NCBI RefSeq assembly: GCF_006965445.1
Contig: NZ_CP041356.1
Location: 1,612,001-1,676,000, forward strand
Direction: 5' to 3'
From: Lactococcus protaetiae
GTDB lineage: Bacteria; Bacillota; Bacilli; Lactobacillales; Streptococcaceae
Length of the DNA stretch: 64,000 nucleotides
Positions 40,982 to 49,755 of the stretch are shown piece after piece. Under the pieces are notes generated by a model. The model worked only from the letters and a program-made list of their open reading frames with translations. It searched no databases and was not told where the DNA came from. Position numbers and translations under genes: made by a program. Each line of letters opens with the position of its first letter. Position 1 is the first letter of the stretch.

Positions 40982-42271
40982 ATGTTTGAAAAATCAGTAA
41001 AAGCTTTTGATGAAGCTAAAAAAGTGCTGCCTGGTGGGGTAAATAGTCCTGTACGAGCATTTAAATCTGTTGATATGAATCCTGTATTCATTGACCATGG
41101 CGCTGGAAGCAGGCTTTACGATATTGATGGCAATGAATATATTGATTATGTCTTATCTTGGGGACCGTTGGTTCTTGGACACGCAGAGCAGTCGGTTGTG
41201 AGAGCTTTAGAGGCTAGTGTGGCACGTGGGACATCTTTTGGTGCACCAACAGAAATTGAAACTGAACTGGCTGAACTTGTCATTCGTCGAGTGCCATCTG
41301 TTGAGATGGTTCGGATGGTGAATTCAGGAACGGAGGCGACAATGTCTGCTCTGCGTCTGGCACGTGGTGTGACGGGGCGCAACAAGATTGTGAAGTTTGA
41401 GGGGTCTTATCATGGACACGCGGATTCGTTGTTAATTAAGGCGGGGTCTGGTGTGGCAACGCTTGGATTACCTGACTCTCCTGGAGTGCCTGCTGGTATT
41501 GCGGAGAATACTTTGACGGTGCCTTACAATGATTTGGTAGCTTTGCGTGTTGCTTTTGAACATTTTGGTGATGATATTGCGGCAGTCATTGTTGAACCAG
41601 TGGGAGGAAACATGGGTTGTGTTCCACCTGTTGCTGGTTTTTTGGAAGGTTTACGTGAGATTACAGCGGAGTTTGGTGCGCTTTTGATTTTTGATGAAGT
41701 GATGACTGGCTTTCGTGTGGACTACAATTGTGCTCAAGGTAAATTTGGTATTGAACCTGACATTACGTGCTTTGGAAAAATTATCGGTGGCGGTTTGCCT
41801 GTTGGAGCCTATGGTGGACGTCGTGAAATAATGGAACAAATTGCACCTAGTGGACCGATTTATCAGGCTGGAACTTTATCTGGGAATCCTTTAGCGATGA
41901 CAGCTGGTTTGGAAACTTTGAAACAGTTATCAGTTGATGATTATGTTGAGTTTGAGCGTAAAGCAGCTAGATTACTGTCAGGATTTGAGTTGGCGGCTAA
42001 GAAGTATGGAATTGCTCTATCTACAAGTCATGTGGGTGGAATGATGGGTGTATTCTTCACTAATGAGACAGTTGTTAATTTTGAAACAGCAAAAACAGCT
42101 GATACTGTGATGTTTGCACGGTTTTTCAAAAAAATGCTTGAGCAGGGGATTTATTTACCTGCTTCACAATTTGAAACATGGTTCTTATCAACAGCACATA
42201 CCGATGCAGATATTGATGCAACAATCGCAGCTTGCGGGCGTGCCTTTGCAGAATTGGCAAGAGAAAAGTGA
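40982..42271 (+). CDS. hemL: Glutamate-1-semialdehyde 2,1-aminomutase
   Basis: A 429-residue PLP enzyme turning glutamate-1-semialdehyde (the HemA product) into 5-aminolevulinate. N-terminal [30 protein letters not shown], cofactor Asp in [12 protein letters not shown] (about 242) and PLP lysine in [17 protein letters not shown] (about 264). Length and motifs are those of HemL, which distinguishes it from other class III aminotransferases such as the epimerase-like gene at 15670. GGGAG precedes the ATG. First gene of the second heme block. Confidence 0.97.
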   Translation: MFEKSVKAFDEAKKVLPGGVNSPVRAFKSVDMNPVFIDHGAGSRLYDIDGNEYIDYVLSWGPLVLGHAEQSVVRALEASVARGTSFGAPTEIETELAELVIRRVPSVEMVRMVNSGTEATMSALRLARGVTGRNKIVKFEGSYHGHADSLLIKAGSGVATLGLPDSPGVPAGIAENTLTVPYNDLVALRVAFEHFGDDIAAVIVEPVGGNMGCVPPVAGFLEGLREITAEFGALLIFDEVMTGFRVDYNCAQGKFGIEPDITCFGKIIGGGLPVGAYGGRREIMEQIAPSGPIYQAGTLSGNPLAMTAGLETLKQLSVDDYVEFERKAARLLSGFELAAKKYGIALSTSHVGGMMGVFFTNETVVNFETAKTADTVMFARFFKKMLEQGIYLPASQFETWFLSTAHTDADIDATIAACGRAFAELAREK

Positions 42272-42384
42272 ACTGACGGAGGGTGAAGAGGTATAAAAAC
42301 CTTGCGGGTCGAAGCTGAATCGGCTTCTAAAAGAAACATTCTAAAGCTATGCTATATTTTTTTTGAGATGGAAATACAGAGAAC

Positions 42385-43266
42385 ATGAGAAATTTAAAAG
42401 TTGGAACGCGTAAGAGCCCGCTTGCTATGAAACAAACGGAACTGGTTGTTGAAATGCTTAAAGCCAAACATCCTGAACTTGAGATTGAAATTGTTGGAAT
42501 TTCGACATTAGGGGATAGAGACCAAAAATCTAAACTTTCAGAAATTGGTGGAAAGGGAATTTTTGCAAAAGAGGTGGAGCGAGAATTGATTGATTCGGAG
42601 ATTGATTTTGCAGTCCATTCTTTGAAAGATTTACCGGCAATTCTACCTGAAGGTCTGGTTTTGGCAGCTCACCCAAAGCGCGCAAATCCTTTGGACTGTG
42701 TGGTTTATCCTGAGTATTCTGAAAAAAGGATTTCGGATGGTGGTTTGCGATTGGGTACTGGTTCAAGCCGTCGGATTAAGCAACTTGAGCTTCATTTTAG
42801 TGAGGTGGAAACGGTTCCAATTCGTGGAAAAATCGAGACACGTTTAGAGAAAATGTTGGATGAACATTTGGATGGTGTTGTGCTGGCTTGTGCTGGTCTT
42901 GAGCGAATGGGTTATTTAGAGCATTTGTTGTATGAGCCGCTTTGTCCAGACAGTTTTGTTCCTGCAGTTGGGCAGGGAATTCTAGGGGTGGAATGTCGGA
43001 TGGATGATGAGGAAGTCTTTCAGCTGTTGAAAGAGATTTCTGATCTTGAAACAGAACAGATGGCAATTGCGGAACGCAAGTTCTTAGAATTGATGAATGG
43101 AAACTGTGATATTCCGCTTGGAGCTTTGGCACAGAAATTTGATGAGGAATGGGTGTTTAATGCTTTTCTTGCCAAAGATGATAATGATGCAGGGCGTTCT
43201 GTTCGTTTTACAGGGGAAAATCCACTTTCGCTTGCTGTGCAGGCTTATGAGGAGCTGATGAAGTGA
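42385..43266 (+). CDS. hemC: Porphobilinogen deaminase (hydroxymethylbilane synthase)
   Basis: A 293-residue enzyme linking four porphobilinogens. N-terminal VGTRKSPLAMKQTE, the catalytic Asp in DFAVHSLKDLPA (about residue 80), the LGTGSSRRIKQL substrate-binding arginines (about 128), and the dipyrromethane-cofactor Cys in LELMNGNCDIPLGA (about 238). Slightly shorter than average but complete. A GAAGC/GGCTTC dyad lies in the 113-bp gap behind hemL. The stop overlaps the hemD start by 4 nt (GTGA). Confidence 0.95.
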   Translation: MRNLKVGTRKSPLAMKQTELVVEMLKAKHPELEIEIVGISTLGDRDQKSKLSEIGGKGIFAKEVERELIDSEIDFAVHSLKDLPAILPEGLVLAAHPKRANPLDCVVYPEYSEKRISDGGLRLGTGSSRRIKQLELHFSEVETVPIRGKIETRLEKMLDEHLDGVVLACAGLERMGYLEHLLYEPLCPDSFVPAVGQGILGVECRMDDEEVFQLLKEISDLETEQMAIAERKFLELMNGNCDIPLGALAQKFDEEWVFNAFLAKDDNDAGRSVRFTGENPLSLAVQAYEELMK

Positions 43267-43943
43267 AAAGTGTTTTACGCACACATCAGCAACGGGAGCA
43301 GACGAAGAAAATTTTACTGACGAGAAAAAATTCTGCTGCTGACGAAAAATTTTTTGCTGACAGAAATTTTGTAAGTCAAATTTTGCCTCTGTCAGTGCTT
43401 GTTTTGAGAACATTAACAGCACAGGATATACTGGATTTGAATCAGTCACATTGGGTTATTTTTACGAGTCAGACACCAGTAAAAATGATTCTATCACTAC
43501 TTACAAAGCCAATAAAAATTGCTTGCATTGGCGAGCATACGGCAAGCCGAATTCGTCAGTGTGGTTATGAGCCTGATTTTGTTTCGTCAAAGGCAAATAA
43601 GGAAGAATTTGTTGCTGAATGGAAAAGTTTGTATTCTGAGGAGGTACAGATTTTTTATCCGATGTCAGACTTGGCAGAGCCGATAGTGGCGACAAATGCC
43701 GTCATTAAAAATGTGGTTTGTTATGAGAATCGGGCAAATCTGTCAGCTACTTCGGCACTTGAAAAACTTCTGTCAGCAGGAAATTTAGATGCGGTTTATC
43801 TGACAAGTCCATCAGGGTGGGCAAGATTTTATATTGTCTATAAAAATTTTGATTTCCCTTTGAAATTGATTGCAATTGGAAAAACAACACAAGCTGCAAT
43901 TGCTGCAAACGGCTTTGTTTCTATACTGAAAGATGAGTTATGA
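43263..43943 (+). CDS. hemD: Uroporphyrinogen III synthase
   Basis: A 226-residue enzyme closing hydroxymethylbilane with inversion of ring D. The family is poorly conserved; recognisable parts are KILLTRKNSA near the start, WVIFTSQTPVKMI (about 65), IACIGEHTASRIRQCGYEPDFV and the C-terminal DAVYLTSPSGWARF...LIAIGKTTQAAI. Start is GTG at 43263 behind GAGGAG. Both the overlap with hemC and the motif set make the call secure. TGTCAG half-sites are frequent in its 5' part. Confidence 0.9.
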   Translation: MKSVLRTHQQREQTKKILLTRKNSAADEKFFADRNFVSQILPLSVLVLRTLTAQDILDLNQSHWVIFTSQTPVKMILSLLTKPIKIACIGEHTASRIRQCGYEPDFVSSKANKEEFVAEWKSLYSEEVQIFYPMSDLAEPIVATNAVIKNVVCYENRANLSATSALEKLLSAGNLDAVYLTSPSGWARFYIVYKNFDFPLKLIAIGKTTQAAIAANGFVSILKDEL

Positions 43944-44473
43944 TTGTACTTTTTAATAAACCTTATAATGTATTGACAAAATTTACAGATGAGGATGGCC
44001 GTGCTAACCTTTCGGACTATATCAAAATTCCTAATGTTTATGCAGCGGGACGACTGGATAAAGACAGTGAGGGCTTACTTTTACTGACAGATGATGGTAA
44101 ACTTAATCATCAGCTGACAGACCCCAAATCGAAGTCTTATAAGACTTATGTGGTACAGGTTGAGGGAGATTTTTCAGATGAAGCAGCTCGGAAATTGCGT
44201 CTAGGAATTTTGCTCAAAGATGGGAAAACGTTACCTGCAAAGGTTAAAAAAATTGTACCACCTGATTGGATATGGGCGCGAACACCTCCGATACGTGAGA
44301 GAAAAAATATTCCAACGAGTTGGATAGAGATTTCGATTAAGGAGGGGAAAAATCGACAGGTGCGTCGAATGACAGCAGCCGTTGGTTTTCCAACTTTGCG
44401 GTTGATTCGCAGCTCTATTGGTCAGTATGATTTGGGAAGCCTCAAATCTGGTGAGTATAAGATAATAAAATGA
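43940..44473 (+). CDS. RluE/RsuA-family pseudouridine synthase
   Basis: A 177-residue RNA-modifying enzyme. Catalytic Asp in AGRLDKDSEGLLLLTDDG (about residue 35), then KTYVVQVEG and the C-terminal KEGKNRQVRRMTAAVGFPTLRLIR. No N-terminal S4 domain, as in the RluE type that modifies 23S rRNA. Overlaps hemD by 4 nt (ATGA), so it is co-translated with heme genes although its function is unrelated. Its stop codon TGA is at the same time the first three bases of a modular repeat (left end at 44471). Confidence 0.9.
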   Translation: MIVLFNKPYNVLTKFTDEDGRANLSDYIKIPNVYAAGRLDKDSEGLLLLTDDGKLNHQLTDPKSKSYKTYVVQVEGDFSDEAARKLRLGILLKDGKTLPAKVKKIVPPDWIWARTPPIRERKNIPTSWIEISIKEGKNRQVRRMTAAVGFPTLRLIRSSIGQYDLGSLKSGEYKIIK

Positions 44474-44785
44474 AGTCAAGACTTATTTAGTGGGAGTTTC
44501 GTAAAACATTTATCCATTTTCTTCAGTTGCAGAAGTGACTGATAAAAGGACAACTCACTACTGAATTTAAGGTAGAACTTCTAGGTGTAATAACTAAGCA
44601 ACTTGTACGCAGCCAAAGTTGCAACATTCTGCTTAACATCTTTGATATGAGGTCACCTTGTCCCTCTCAGAAGCCTAGGTGTTATCTCCGACCTAGAAGC
44701 TCGGAGTATTACGATTGCAACTGGGTGCGTTAGCATCAACAGCATAGTCCGAAGGTCGGAGATAGCACGCACTTGCCTTGATAAA
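44471..44785 (+). repeat. Modular palindromic element, 315-bp copy starting in a stop codon
   Basis: Left end TGAAGTCAAGACTT (44471-44484), AGTGGGAGTTTCGTAAAACA block, GCAGAAGTGAC module, CTACTGAATTTAAGG, CTTCTAGGTG, ACCTAGAAGCTCGGAG, right end TAGCACGCACTTGC plus CTTGATAAA (to 44785). The left end supplies the stop codon of the pseudouridine synthase. Confidence 0.85.
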
Positions 44786-44822
44786 TTTTACTCAAATGAT
44801 AGCGTAAATGTAGCGGTAAAAC

Positions 44823-44850
44823 AAAAAATTCATCAGTAGATGAATTTTTT
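44823..44850. terminator. Perfect palindromic terminator of the ydj-like operon
   Basis: AAAAAATTCATC and GATGAATTTTTT with a 4-nt loop, symmetrical, so active from both sides; five bases past the TPM gene stop. Confidence 0.85.
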
Positions 44851-44854
44851 ATTT

Positions 44855-45642
44855 TTAAAAACTACGACCTCCGCCGGAACCTCCACCAGAACTACCGCCA
44901 CTGTTTGAAGAGGGGCGAGGAATTCGCCGTGTTGTGATGAAAGTGTTAACGAGAACATCTTGTTGTTCATTGAGTTCAAGTTTACCATTTGCTCCATAAT
45001 CATAGCGCCAAATTGAATGGCTGCCCTTCATTTGATAACGTCGATAAATCGTCCAGACAAAACTGCCACCAACAATAAGTGCAACAATACCTGCGATTAA
45101 AATATTGAGCGGTTGAAAACTTCGATGAAAAGTGACGACACCAGTTTCAGGATTAACCGTGTATTTGCGAGAAGTAGGAATACCAGCTTGATAATAATGT
45201 TCGACTTTGTCAAAAAAGCCATTTACTGCACCAATGTTATCGTTATCTGATAAAGCAGGTTGCACGACATCAAGCGTGGCATTAATCCGAGAACTTGGCA
45301 GATAATATTTCATATTTCCTGTTGCCCAGATATAAACTTTGCGCAGATTCATATTGATGACGAGGACGACACCATTATTGCCACTACCCACTTTGTCTGC
45401 CAAATAAGTTCTTGCGTAATCGCCTGCTGATATATCGTTTTCTGTCGTGACGACAAAGACACCAGCTTTTGTTATTTGCGCGACTTCTTGAGCTTTTTGG
45501 ACAATGTTGAAATATTATTTCCCAAAATCTGTGCATTATCTTCAATATTTGAAGGAAAAGTCTGTGCTGTGGCTTGCTGAGCAAAGAATATAAAAAATAG
45601 ACTCAAAAAAGAAAGGATAAAAAGTGTTGATTTTTTTCTCAT
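44855..45642 (-). pseudogene. TPM-domain membrane protein (YdjH/YgcG-like), frame break
   Basis: Exported protein of about 262 residues: signal peptide MRKKSTLFILSFLSLFFIFFAQQATAQ split from the mature part, a TPM (YgcG) domain (NAQILGNN, VVTTENDISAGDYA, NNGVVLVINMNLRKVYIWATG), a transmembrane helix (ILIAGIVALIVGGSFVW) and a Gly/Ser-rich tail ending GGGRSF. The frame breaks at the T5 run (plus strand 45494-45498); one extra base gives TLSKKAQEVAQITKAG. It overlaps the previous gene's stop by 4 nt. Third gene of a membrane-stress module. Confidence 0.83.
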
Positions 45643-46739
45643 GAAATGAAATACCCCACTAAAATTCCTAAAATTAAAATAAGCATACATAGTCCTATTG
45701 CCCAGATCCAAAGTTTTGTTTTGTCAATGGGCAGGACACCAGCCACTTTACCTGTTTGTCCATTCATTGCATAGTAAAAAAGTTTATCATTGCCTGTTTC
45801 ACGATAGGTGACAAGCCAAATAGGAAGAAGCACATAATCTTCGTCAAGTTTTTTGATTTGCTGCTGACTACGGACATTGCTGATAGAACTGTAACCACTA
45901 ATCGTGCTTTCCATAAGTCTGTCAGCATACTGACGAAACTCTTGTTCAACATTTTCTTTCATGTCAGTGAACTCAATATCTCGTTTTTCTGTCAGAAAAC
46001 CTGATAGGTACTGATTTTTGAAGGGAATTGCTGCACTCATGTCAAAAGGTTGAACTGAGCCAACCATCTTATCAGCCAGATTTTTTTGTAAAGCGTTTTT
46101 GATTAAATCCCTGAAATTGCTGTCTCCGCTACGCGCGATAGCATACTGTGAGTGCTCGGTGTATTCAATGTCCCCAGCAATCCAAACACGTAAATTAGTC
46201 GCATCAGCAGACATTTCGCCAGACAAATCCGCATCCACAGCCCAGTAAGGAAAATAGACACCAGAAAGATTTTGAATTTGTTTTTTATTAAAAAATTCTT
46301 TAGGGACAAACAATTTTTTACCGACCCAATCCAAAAATTTTGCTTCAGCATCATCTCGTTCAATCTGAAAAGGCAAAATTTTCTCTGGCAAAAATTGACC
46401 AGAAAGTCTAGAAGTAAGCACGACGGGATTATGACAGTAATAACACCAAGTTGATGCTGTTGTTGCATCTGTCACGATTTCAGCACCGCAAGAAGGACAC
46501 AGAAAAATGCCGACTTCGTCGGTTTTATCATCATTTTCATTGCTGTCAGCACTGACAGAAGTTGTTGATAAGTTGTCAGTAATAGCTGCATCAGCCTGCT
46601 TGGCTTCAAACTCTGTCACTTCCTGTTCAGTAAAAGTAGAACCACAATATTCACAATGGAATTTTTGATTTTTAGGTTCAAATAAGAGCGGTCCACCGCA
46701 ATTGGGACATTTGTGCGTAAGCACAGCATTGTCGCTCAT
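45639..46739 (-). CDS. Zinc-ribbon membrane protein (YdjG-like)
   Basis: A 366-residue protein with two N-terminal zinc ribbons (CPNCGGPLLF...CEYCGSTF and CPSCGAEIV...CYYCHNP), a large middle domain (about 130-330) and one C-terminal membrane helix (WIWAIGLCMLILILGILVGYF). This architecture matches Bacillus subtilis YdjG, whose operon also holds TPM and SPFH proteins. Start at 46739 behind AAAGGAG; the frame upstream (VKKGDL) lies mostly in a repeat element. Function is unknown in detail; in Bacillus the set is linked to envelope-stress responses. Confidence 0.8.
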   Translation of the reverse strand: MSDNAVLTHKCPNCGGPLLFEPKNQKFHCEYCGSTFTEQEVTEFEAKQADAAITDNLSTTSVSADSNENDDKTDEVGIFLCPSCGAEIVTDATTASTWCYYCHNPVVLTSRLSGQFLPEKILPFQIERDDAEAKFLDWVGKKLFVPKEFFNKKQIQNLSGVYFPYWAVDADLSGEMSADATNLRVWIAGDIEYTEHSQYAIARSGDSNFRDLIKNALQKNLADKMVGSVQPFDMSAAIPFKNQYLSGFLTEKRDIEFTDMKENVEQEFRQYADRLMESTISGYSSISNVRSQQQIKKLDEDYVLLPIWLVTYRETGNDKLFYYAMNGQTGKVAGVLPIDKTKLWIWAIGLCMLILILGILVGYFIS

Positions 46740-46751
46740 AAGGTCTCCTTT

Positions 46752-46947
46752 TTTAACCAAGCAAGTGCGTGCTATCTTCGCCCTTTGGCTACGCTGTCCA
46801 TCCTCGCTACGGTGCTAAAGCACCTAGTCGGAGTGGCAACTCCCCCACCTCTTTTAGGTGGAGGGATAGGCAACACTAAGCTTTGTTTTCGTTCTACTAA
46901 CATCAGTAGGAGAGAAAAATTTTCCTACTGATGAAGTAATCACTTCA
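46752..46947 (-). repeat. Modular palindromic element, 196-bp copy starting in a stop codon
   Basis: Reverse orientation. Left end TGAAGTGATTACTTCA (46947-46932), hairpin CAGTAGGA/TCCTACTG, GAACGAAAAC joint, CCACCT/AGGTGG stem, and right end AGCACGCACTTGCT plus TGGTTAAA (to 46752). Its first three bases are the TGA stop of the membrane protein gene, and the right end lies a few bases from the ribosome site of the zinc-ribbon gene. Confidence 0.87.
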
Positions 46948-47319
46948 ATAATCTGCCCAGTCATTGCTAGGGTCGTCATCTTCTAAAACACCAAGAGCTT
47001 GAGAGTGTTCTTGTTCTTTTTTTCCTAAGAAACTGGCGATGAAGAGCAAAAGGGCACCAGGAAAATCAAGTAAAGAAAAAATAGCAACAATTCGCATAAG
47101 GATACGTCCAGTTTTTATTGTTTTTGCGCCTTTTCTTTTCATTAACTCACGAGAAAACCAGCCAAAAACTAGAACAATACTAAACCATAATAAGTAACCA
47201 ATCATATCTGACAGATACTGATGTGCATAAATTTGACTGATAGCACCAATCCAAAGAAAACCAAAAATTACAGAGTTGAAAATATTACCAATCAGGCTCA
47301 AAATTAGAGAGGCTTTCAT
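46945..47319 (-). CDS. Small membrane protein of the ydj-like module
   Basis: A 124-residue protein with about four hydrophobic segments (LILSLIGNIFNSVIFGFLWIG, MIGYLLWFSIVLVFGWF, ILMRIVAIFSLLDF, ALLLFIASFLG) and an acidic tail, LEDDDPSNDWADY. I do not recognise a family. I start it at the ATG at 47319, nine bases after the SPFH gene stop, because the upstream start (47361) would overlap that gene by 34 nt. The stop codon is shared with a repeat element. Confidence 0.65.
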   Translation of the reverse strand: MKASLILSLIGNIFNSVIFGFLWIGAISQIYAHQYLSDMIGYLLWFSIVLVFGWFSRELMKRKGAKTIKTGRILMRIVAIFSLLDFPGALLLFIASFLGKKEQEHSQALGVLEDDDPSNDWADY

Positions 47320-47327
47320 AAAAGACT

Positions 47328-48542
47328 TCACAAAGCCCTTGCCACAAAAGGTTTCCCACATTCAGGACAGAACTTAGGAACACCATTTGTCAAATTGACA
47401 ACAGCCCCACATTCGTTGCAAGCCATTTTGATATCAGAGCTAGCTGCAGGCTGAGGCTTACCGTGTCCACAGTTGGAGCAGAATTTTCCAGTGTTCTCAG
47501 TTGAACATTCAGGACAAGTCCAAGTTTCAGCAGATTCTTTTTGTGTTTGTTGTTGCGCCATTTGTGCTTGATTTGTACTAGAGAAACCAGCTAGGTTTTG
47601 ACCACCCATATTCATGCCCATGAAAGCATTCATTGCCCCAGAAGGATTGCTACCAGCAGCTTCAAGACCACGTGCTACGGCACCTTGTACATAACCTTCA
47701 CGCACACTTGGATCGCCTAACATTGCGCCTTGGTTGCGCATATTGATAAGCTTTTGGCTATCATCTGTATAAGAAATGCTGGCGACGGCTACAGAAACGA
47801 TTTCCATGCCACGCAGTTTTGTCCAATCTTCATCTAAGGCGTCAGCCATATATTTTGACAATTCCATTGACTTAGAAGTCAAAAATGAAACGCGTTCTCC
47901 TTGCGCGGAATATTGATTGATTGAAGTATTCAATGCAGTCAAAAATTCAGCTAAGTATTGTTCGTTAATATCATTAATTTCTACGCGCTCAGCATTTTTA
48001 GGGATTGCATTTGTATAAAAAGCCAATGGGTCTGTGATTTTGATAGAATAAGTCCCATGTGTTCGCAAAAACAATTCTGCATTGTAAAAATTATCAAAGT
48101 ATTGCAAAGGTGTTGCTGTGCCAAACTTGATACCTTTGATTTCTTGTAAATTGATAAAGAAAACTTTCTGAGCTTGTGGAGTGACACCACCAAACTTGAA
48201 ACGGAAGAAGCTTTCTTGAACAGAGGCACGCAAATCACCATTAAACATACTTGGTGCAGTGTCATTTTTGACAGTATAATAGCCAGGTTCGGCAGTATAG
48301 TCAATAATTTTTCCACCGTCAACAAGAAGCATCATCATATTTTCATAGACGTGCACGACCGAACCGTCCGTTATCACATCGCTTGTTCCTTTGCGGTTTG
48401 AACCGCGTTTATCATCTTTTCTAACTTTAATGCCATTTGTAAAAACAGTTTGTCCAGACATTTCATTTGGCTCAATCACTTCGAGCCATTGGTCAGAAAG
48501 TGCTCCACCAATACTGCTTGTTGCTGCTTTGATAATTCCCAT
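47328..48542 (-). CDS. SPFH-domain protein with C-terminal zinc ribbons (YdjI-like)
   Basis: A 404-residue cytoplasmic protein. The SPFH/virion-core-like domain spans about residues 15-280 (SDQWLEVIEPNEM ... MRNQGAMLGDPSVREGYVQGAVARGLEAAG), then a Gly/Met/Gln-rich linker and two Cys4 ribbons (WTCPECSTENTGKFCSNCG and MACNECGAVV...KFCPECGKPF). The architecture is that of B. subtilis YdjI, which helps bring a PspA-type protein to the membrane. Start at the ATG 48542 behind AAGGAAC. No pspA homologue is adjacent. Confidence 0.87.
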   Translation of the reverse strand: MGIIKAATSSIGGALSDQWLEVIEPNEMSGQTVFTNGIKVRKDDKRGSNRKGTSDVITDGSVVHVYENMMMLLVDGGKIIDYTAEPGYYTVKNDTAPSMFNGDLRASVQESFFRFKFGGVTPQAQKVFFINLQEIKGIKFGTATPLQYFDNFYNAELFLRTHGTYSIKITDPLAFYTNAIPKNAERVEINDINEQYLAEFLTALNTSINQYSAQGERVSFLTSKSMELSKYMADALDEDWTKLRGMEIVSVAVASISYTDDSQKLINMRNQGAMLGDPSVREGYVQGAVARGLEAAGSNPSGAMNAFMGMNMGGQNLAGFSSTNQAQMAQQQTQKESAETWTCPECSTENTGKFCSNCGHGKPQPAASSDIKMACNECGAVVNLTNGVPKFCPECGKPFVARAL

Positions 48543-48579
48543 AATTGTTCCTTCCAAAATAGAATATTTTATCGTTCAA

Positions 48580-48878
48580 TGAAGTGGTCTTGTCCAAGAA
48601 GCCTAGGCGCTATCTCCGCTTCGCTGCGCTATCCACACCACGGGTATCCATGATCGCTACGGTGCTGAAGCGCCGAGTCGCAATGGTTATCGCTAAGTGG
48701 CTACGTGCTTCGCACACCGTTCTGAGAACGGTCTACGCAACTTCGTTGCTCCGCTGTCCGTTTGCTTAGGGCTTAAAGCCCAAGAGCAAAAGGCAAAGCC
48801 ACAAGTCGAAATGCCCTATGGCAGTCGTTTATCCCCTTCTAAGAGATAGGGGGATAAAGTAGCACTTGCTTTGATAAA
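48580..48878 (+). repeat. Modular palindromic element, 299-bp copy with decayed left end
   Basis: Starts with TGAAGTGGTCTTGTCC, so the left-end palindrome is incomplete. The interior has CTTCGCTGCG, the string GTGCTTCGCAC/CCGTTCTGAGAACGG/GCAACTTCGTTGC and a CCCCCTATC-type stem. Right end TAGCACTTGCT plus TTGATAAA (to 48878). Confidence 0.8.
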
Positions 48879-49053
48879 CTTATTATCCGTTTTCATTATA
48901 ACAAATTTCCTGTTTAAAACCCATATTATATCAATATTTTTTAAAAAATCGGTCCAAAGTCCGAAAAAAATTGTGGCTTGAATTTTTAAAAGCAAAAGTT
49001 TAGAATTATCCGTAGTATGCAAGAGATGAAAGGATTTTTAATACTATTTAATT

Positions 49054-49622
49054 TTTAACTTAGCAAGTGCGTGCTATCTCCGCCCTTTGGGCTCCGCTGT
49101 CCATTCGCTCTATCTCCGTTTCACTGCGCTGTCGATTCTCGCTATGGCACGAACGTGCCTAGTCGAAGTCGCAACTCGCTACGTGCTCTGCATACCGTTC
49201 TACGAACGGTCTCCGCAACTTCGTTGCTCCGCTGTCCATTTGATTGCCACTTGGCGTTGGCACTTTAGTCCCTTACAGCCAATGGTCATGCGAAGCTAAC
49301 TGCTAAAGCAGTAAGAGCAAAAGGCAAAACGATAAGGCGAAATGGCAAGCTCTGCTTTCGTTCTACCGTCCTAGAGTCTTAGCGCTTTAGCGATTGAGAT
49401 TTGGCTTGTTGCTTTAGCAACTTAGCGAAATCGACAGCGGAGCAAAGCGGAGATAGAGCGAATGGATAACGAAACTTCGCTACGGTGTGACCTCATACCT
49501 TTGATGTTAAGCAGACTGTTGCAGCTTCAGCTACGTACAGGTCGCTTAGTTGTTACACCTAGAGGTTGTGCCCTAACATTGGTGGGGAGAAAGAATCCCC
49601 CACTAATGAAGTAATCACTTCA
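49054..49622 (-). repeat. Modular palindromic element, longest complete copy (569 bp)
   Basis: Reverse orientation: left end TGAAGTGATTACTTCA (49622-49607), hairpin TAGTGGGG/CCCCACCA, the block GGTTGTG, AACATCAAAGGTATGAGG, at least twelve short palindromic modules (GCACGAACGTGC, CCGTTCTACGAACGG, GCAACTTCGTTGC, CTTTAGCAACTTAG and so on), right end AGCACGCACTTGCT plus AAGTTAAA (to 49054). Between 48879 and 49053 and after 49623 there is AT-rich DNA without recognisable features. Confidence 0.88.
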
Positions 49623-49755
49623 AACATACCGATTGAAAATTTTATGCGAATTATCGCTTGCGCTTGATGCTACTTTTCAAGATTGTGAATGAGAAAAGTA
49701 TCGCCTTTTCCAAGCATCACAAGGCAATATATCTGAATAGTATAAGGAGAAACTT

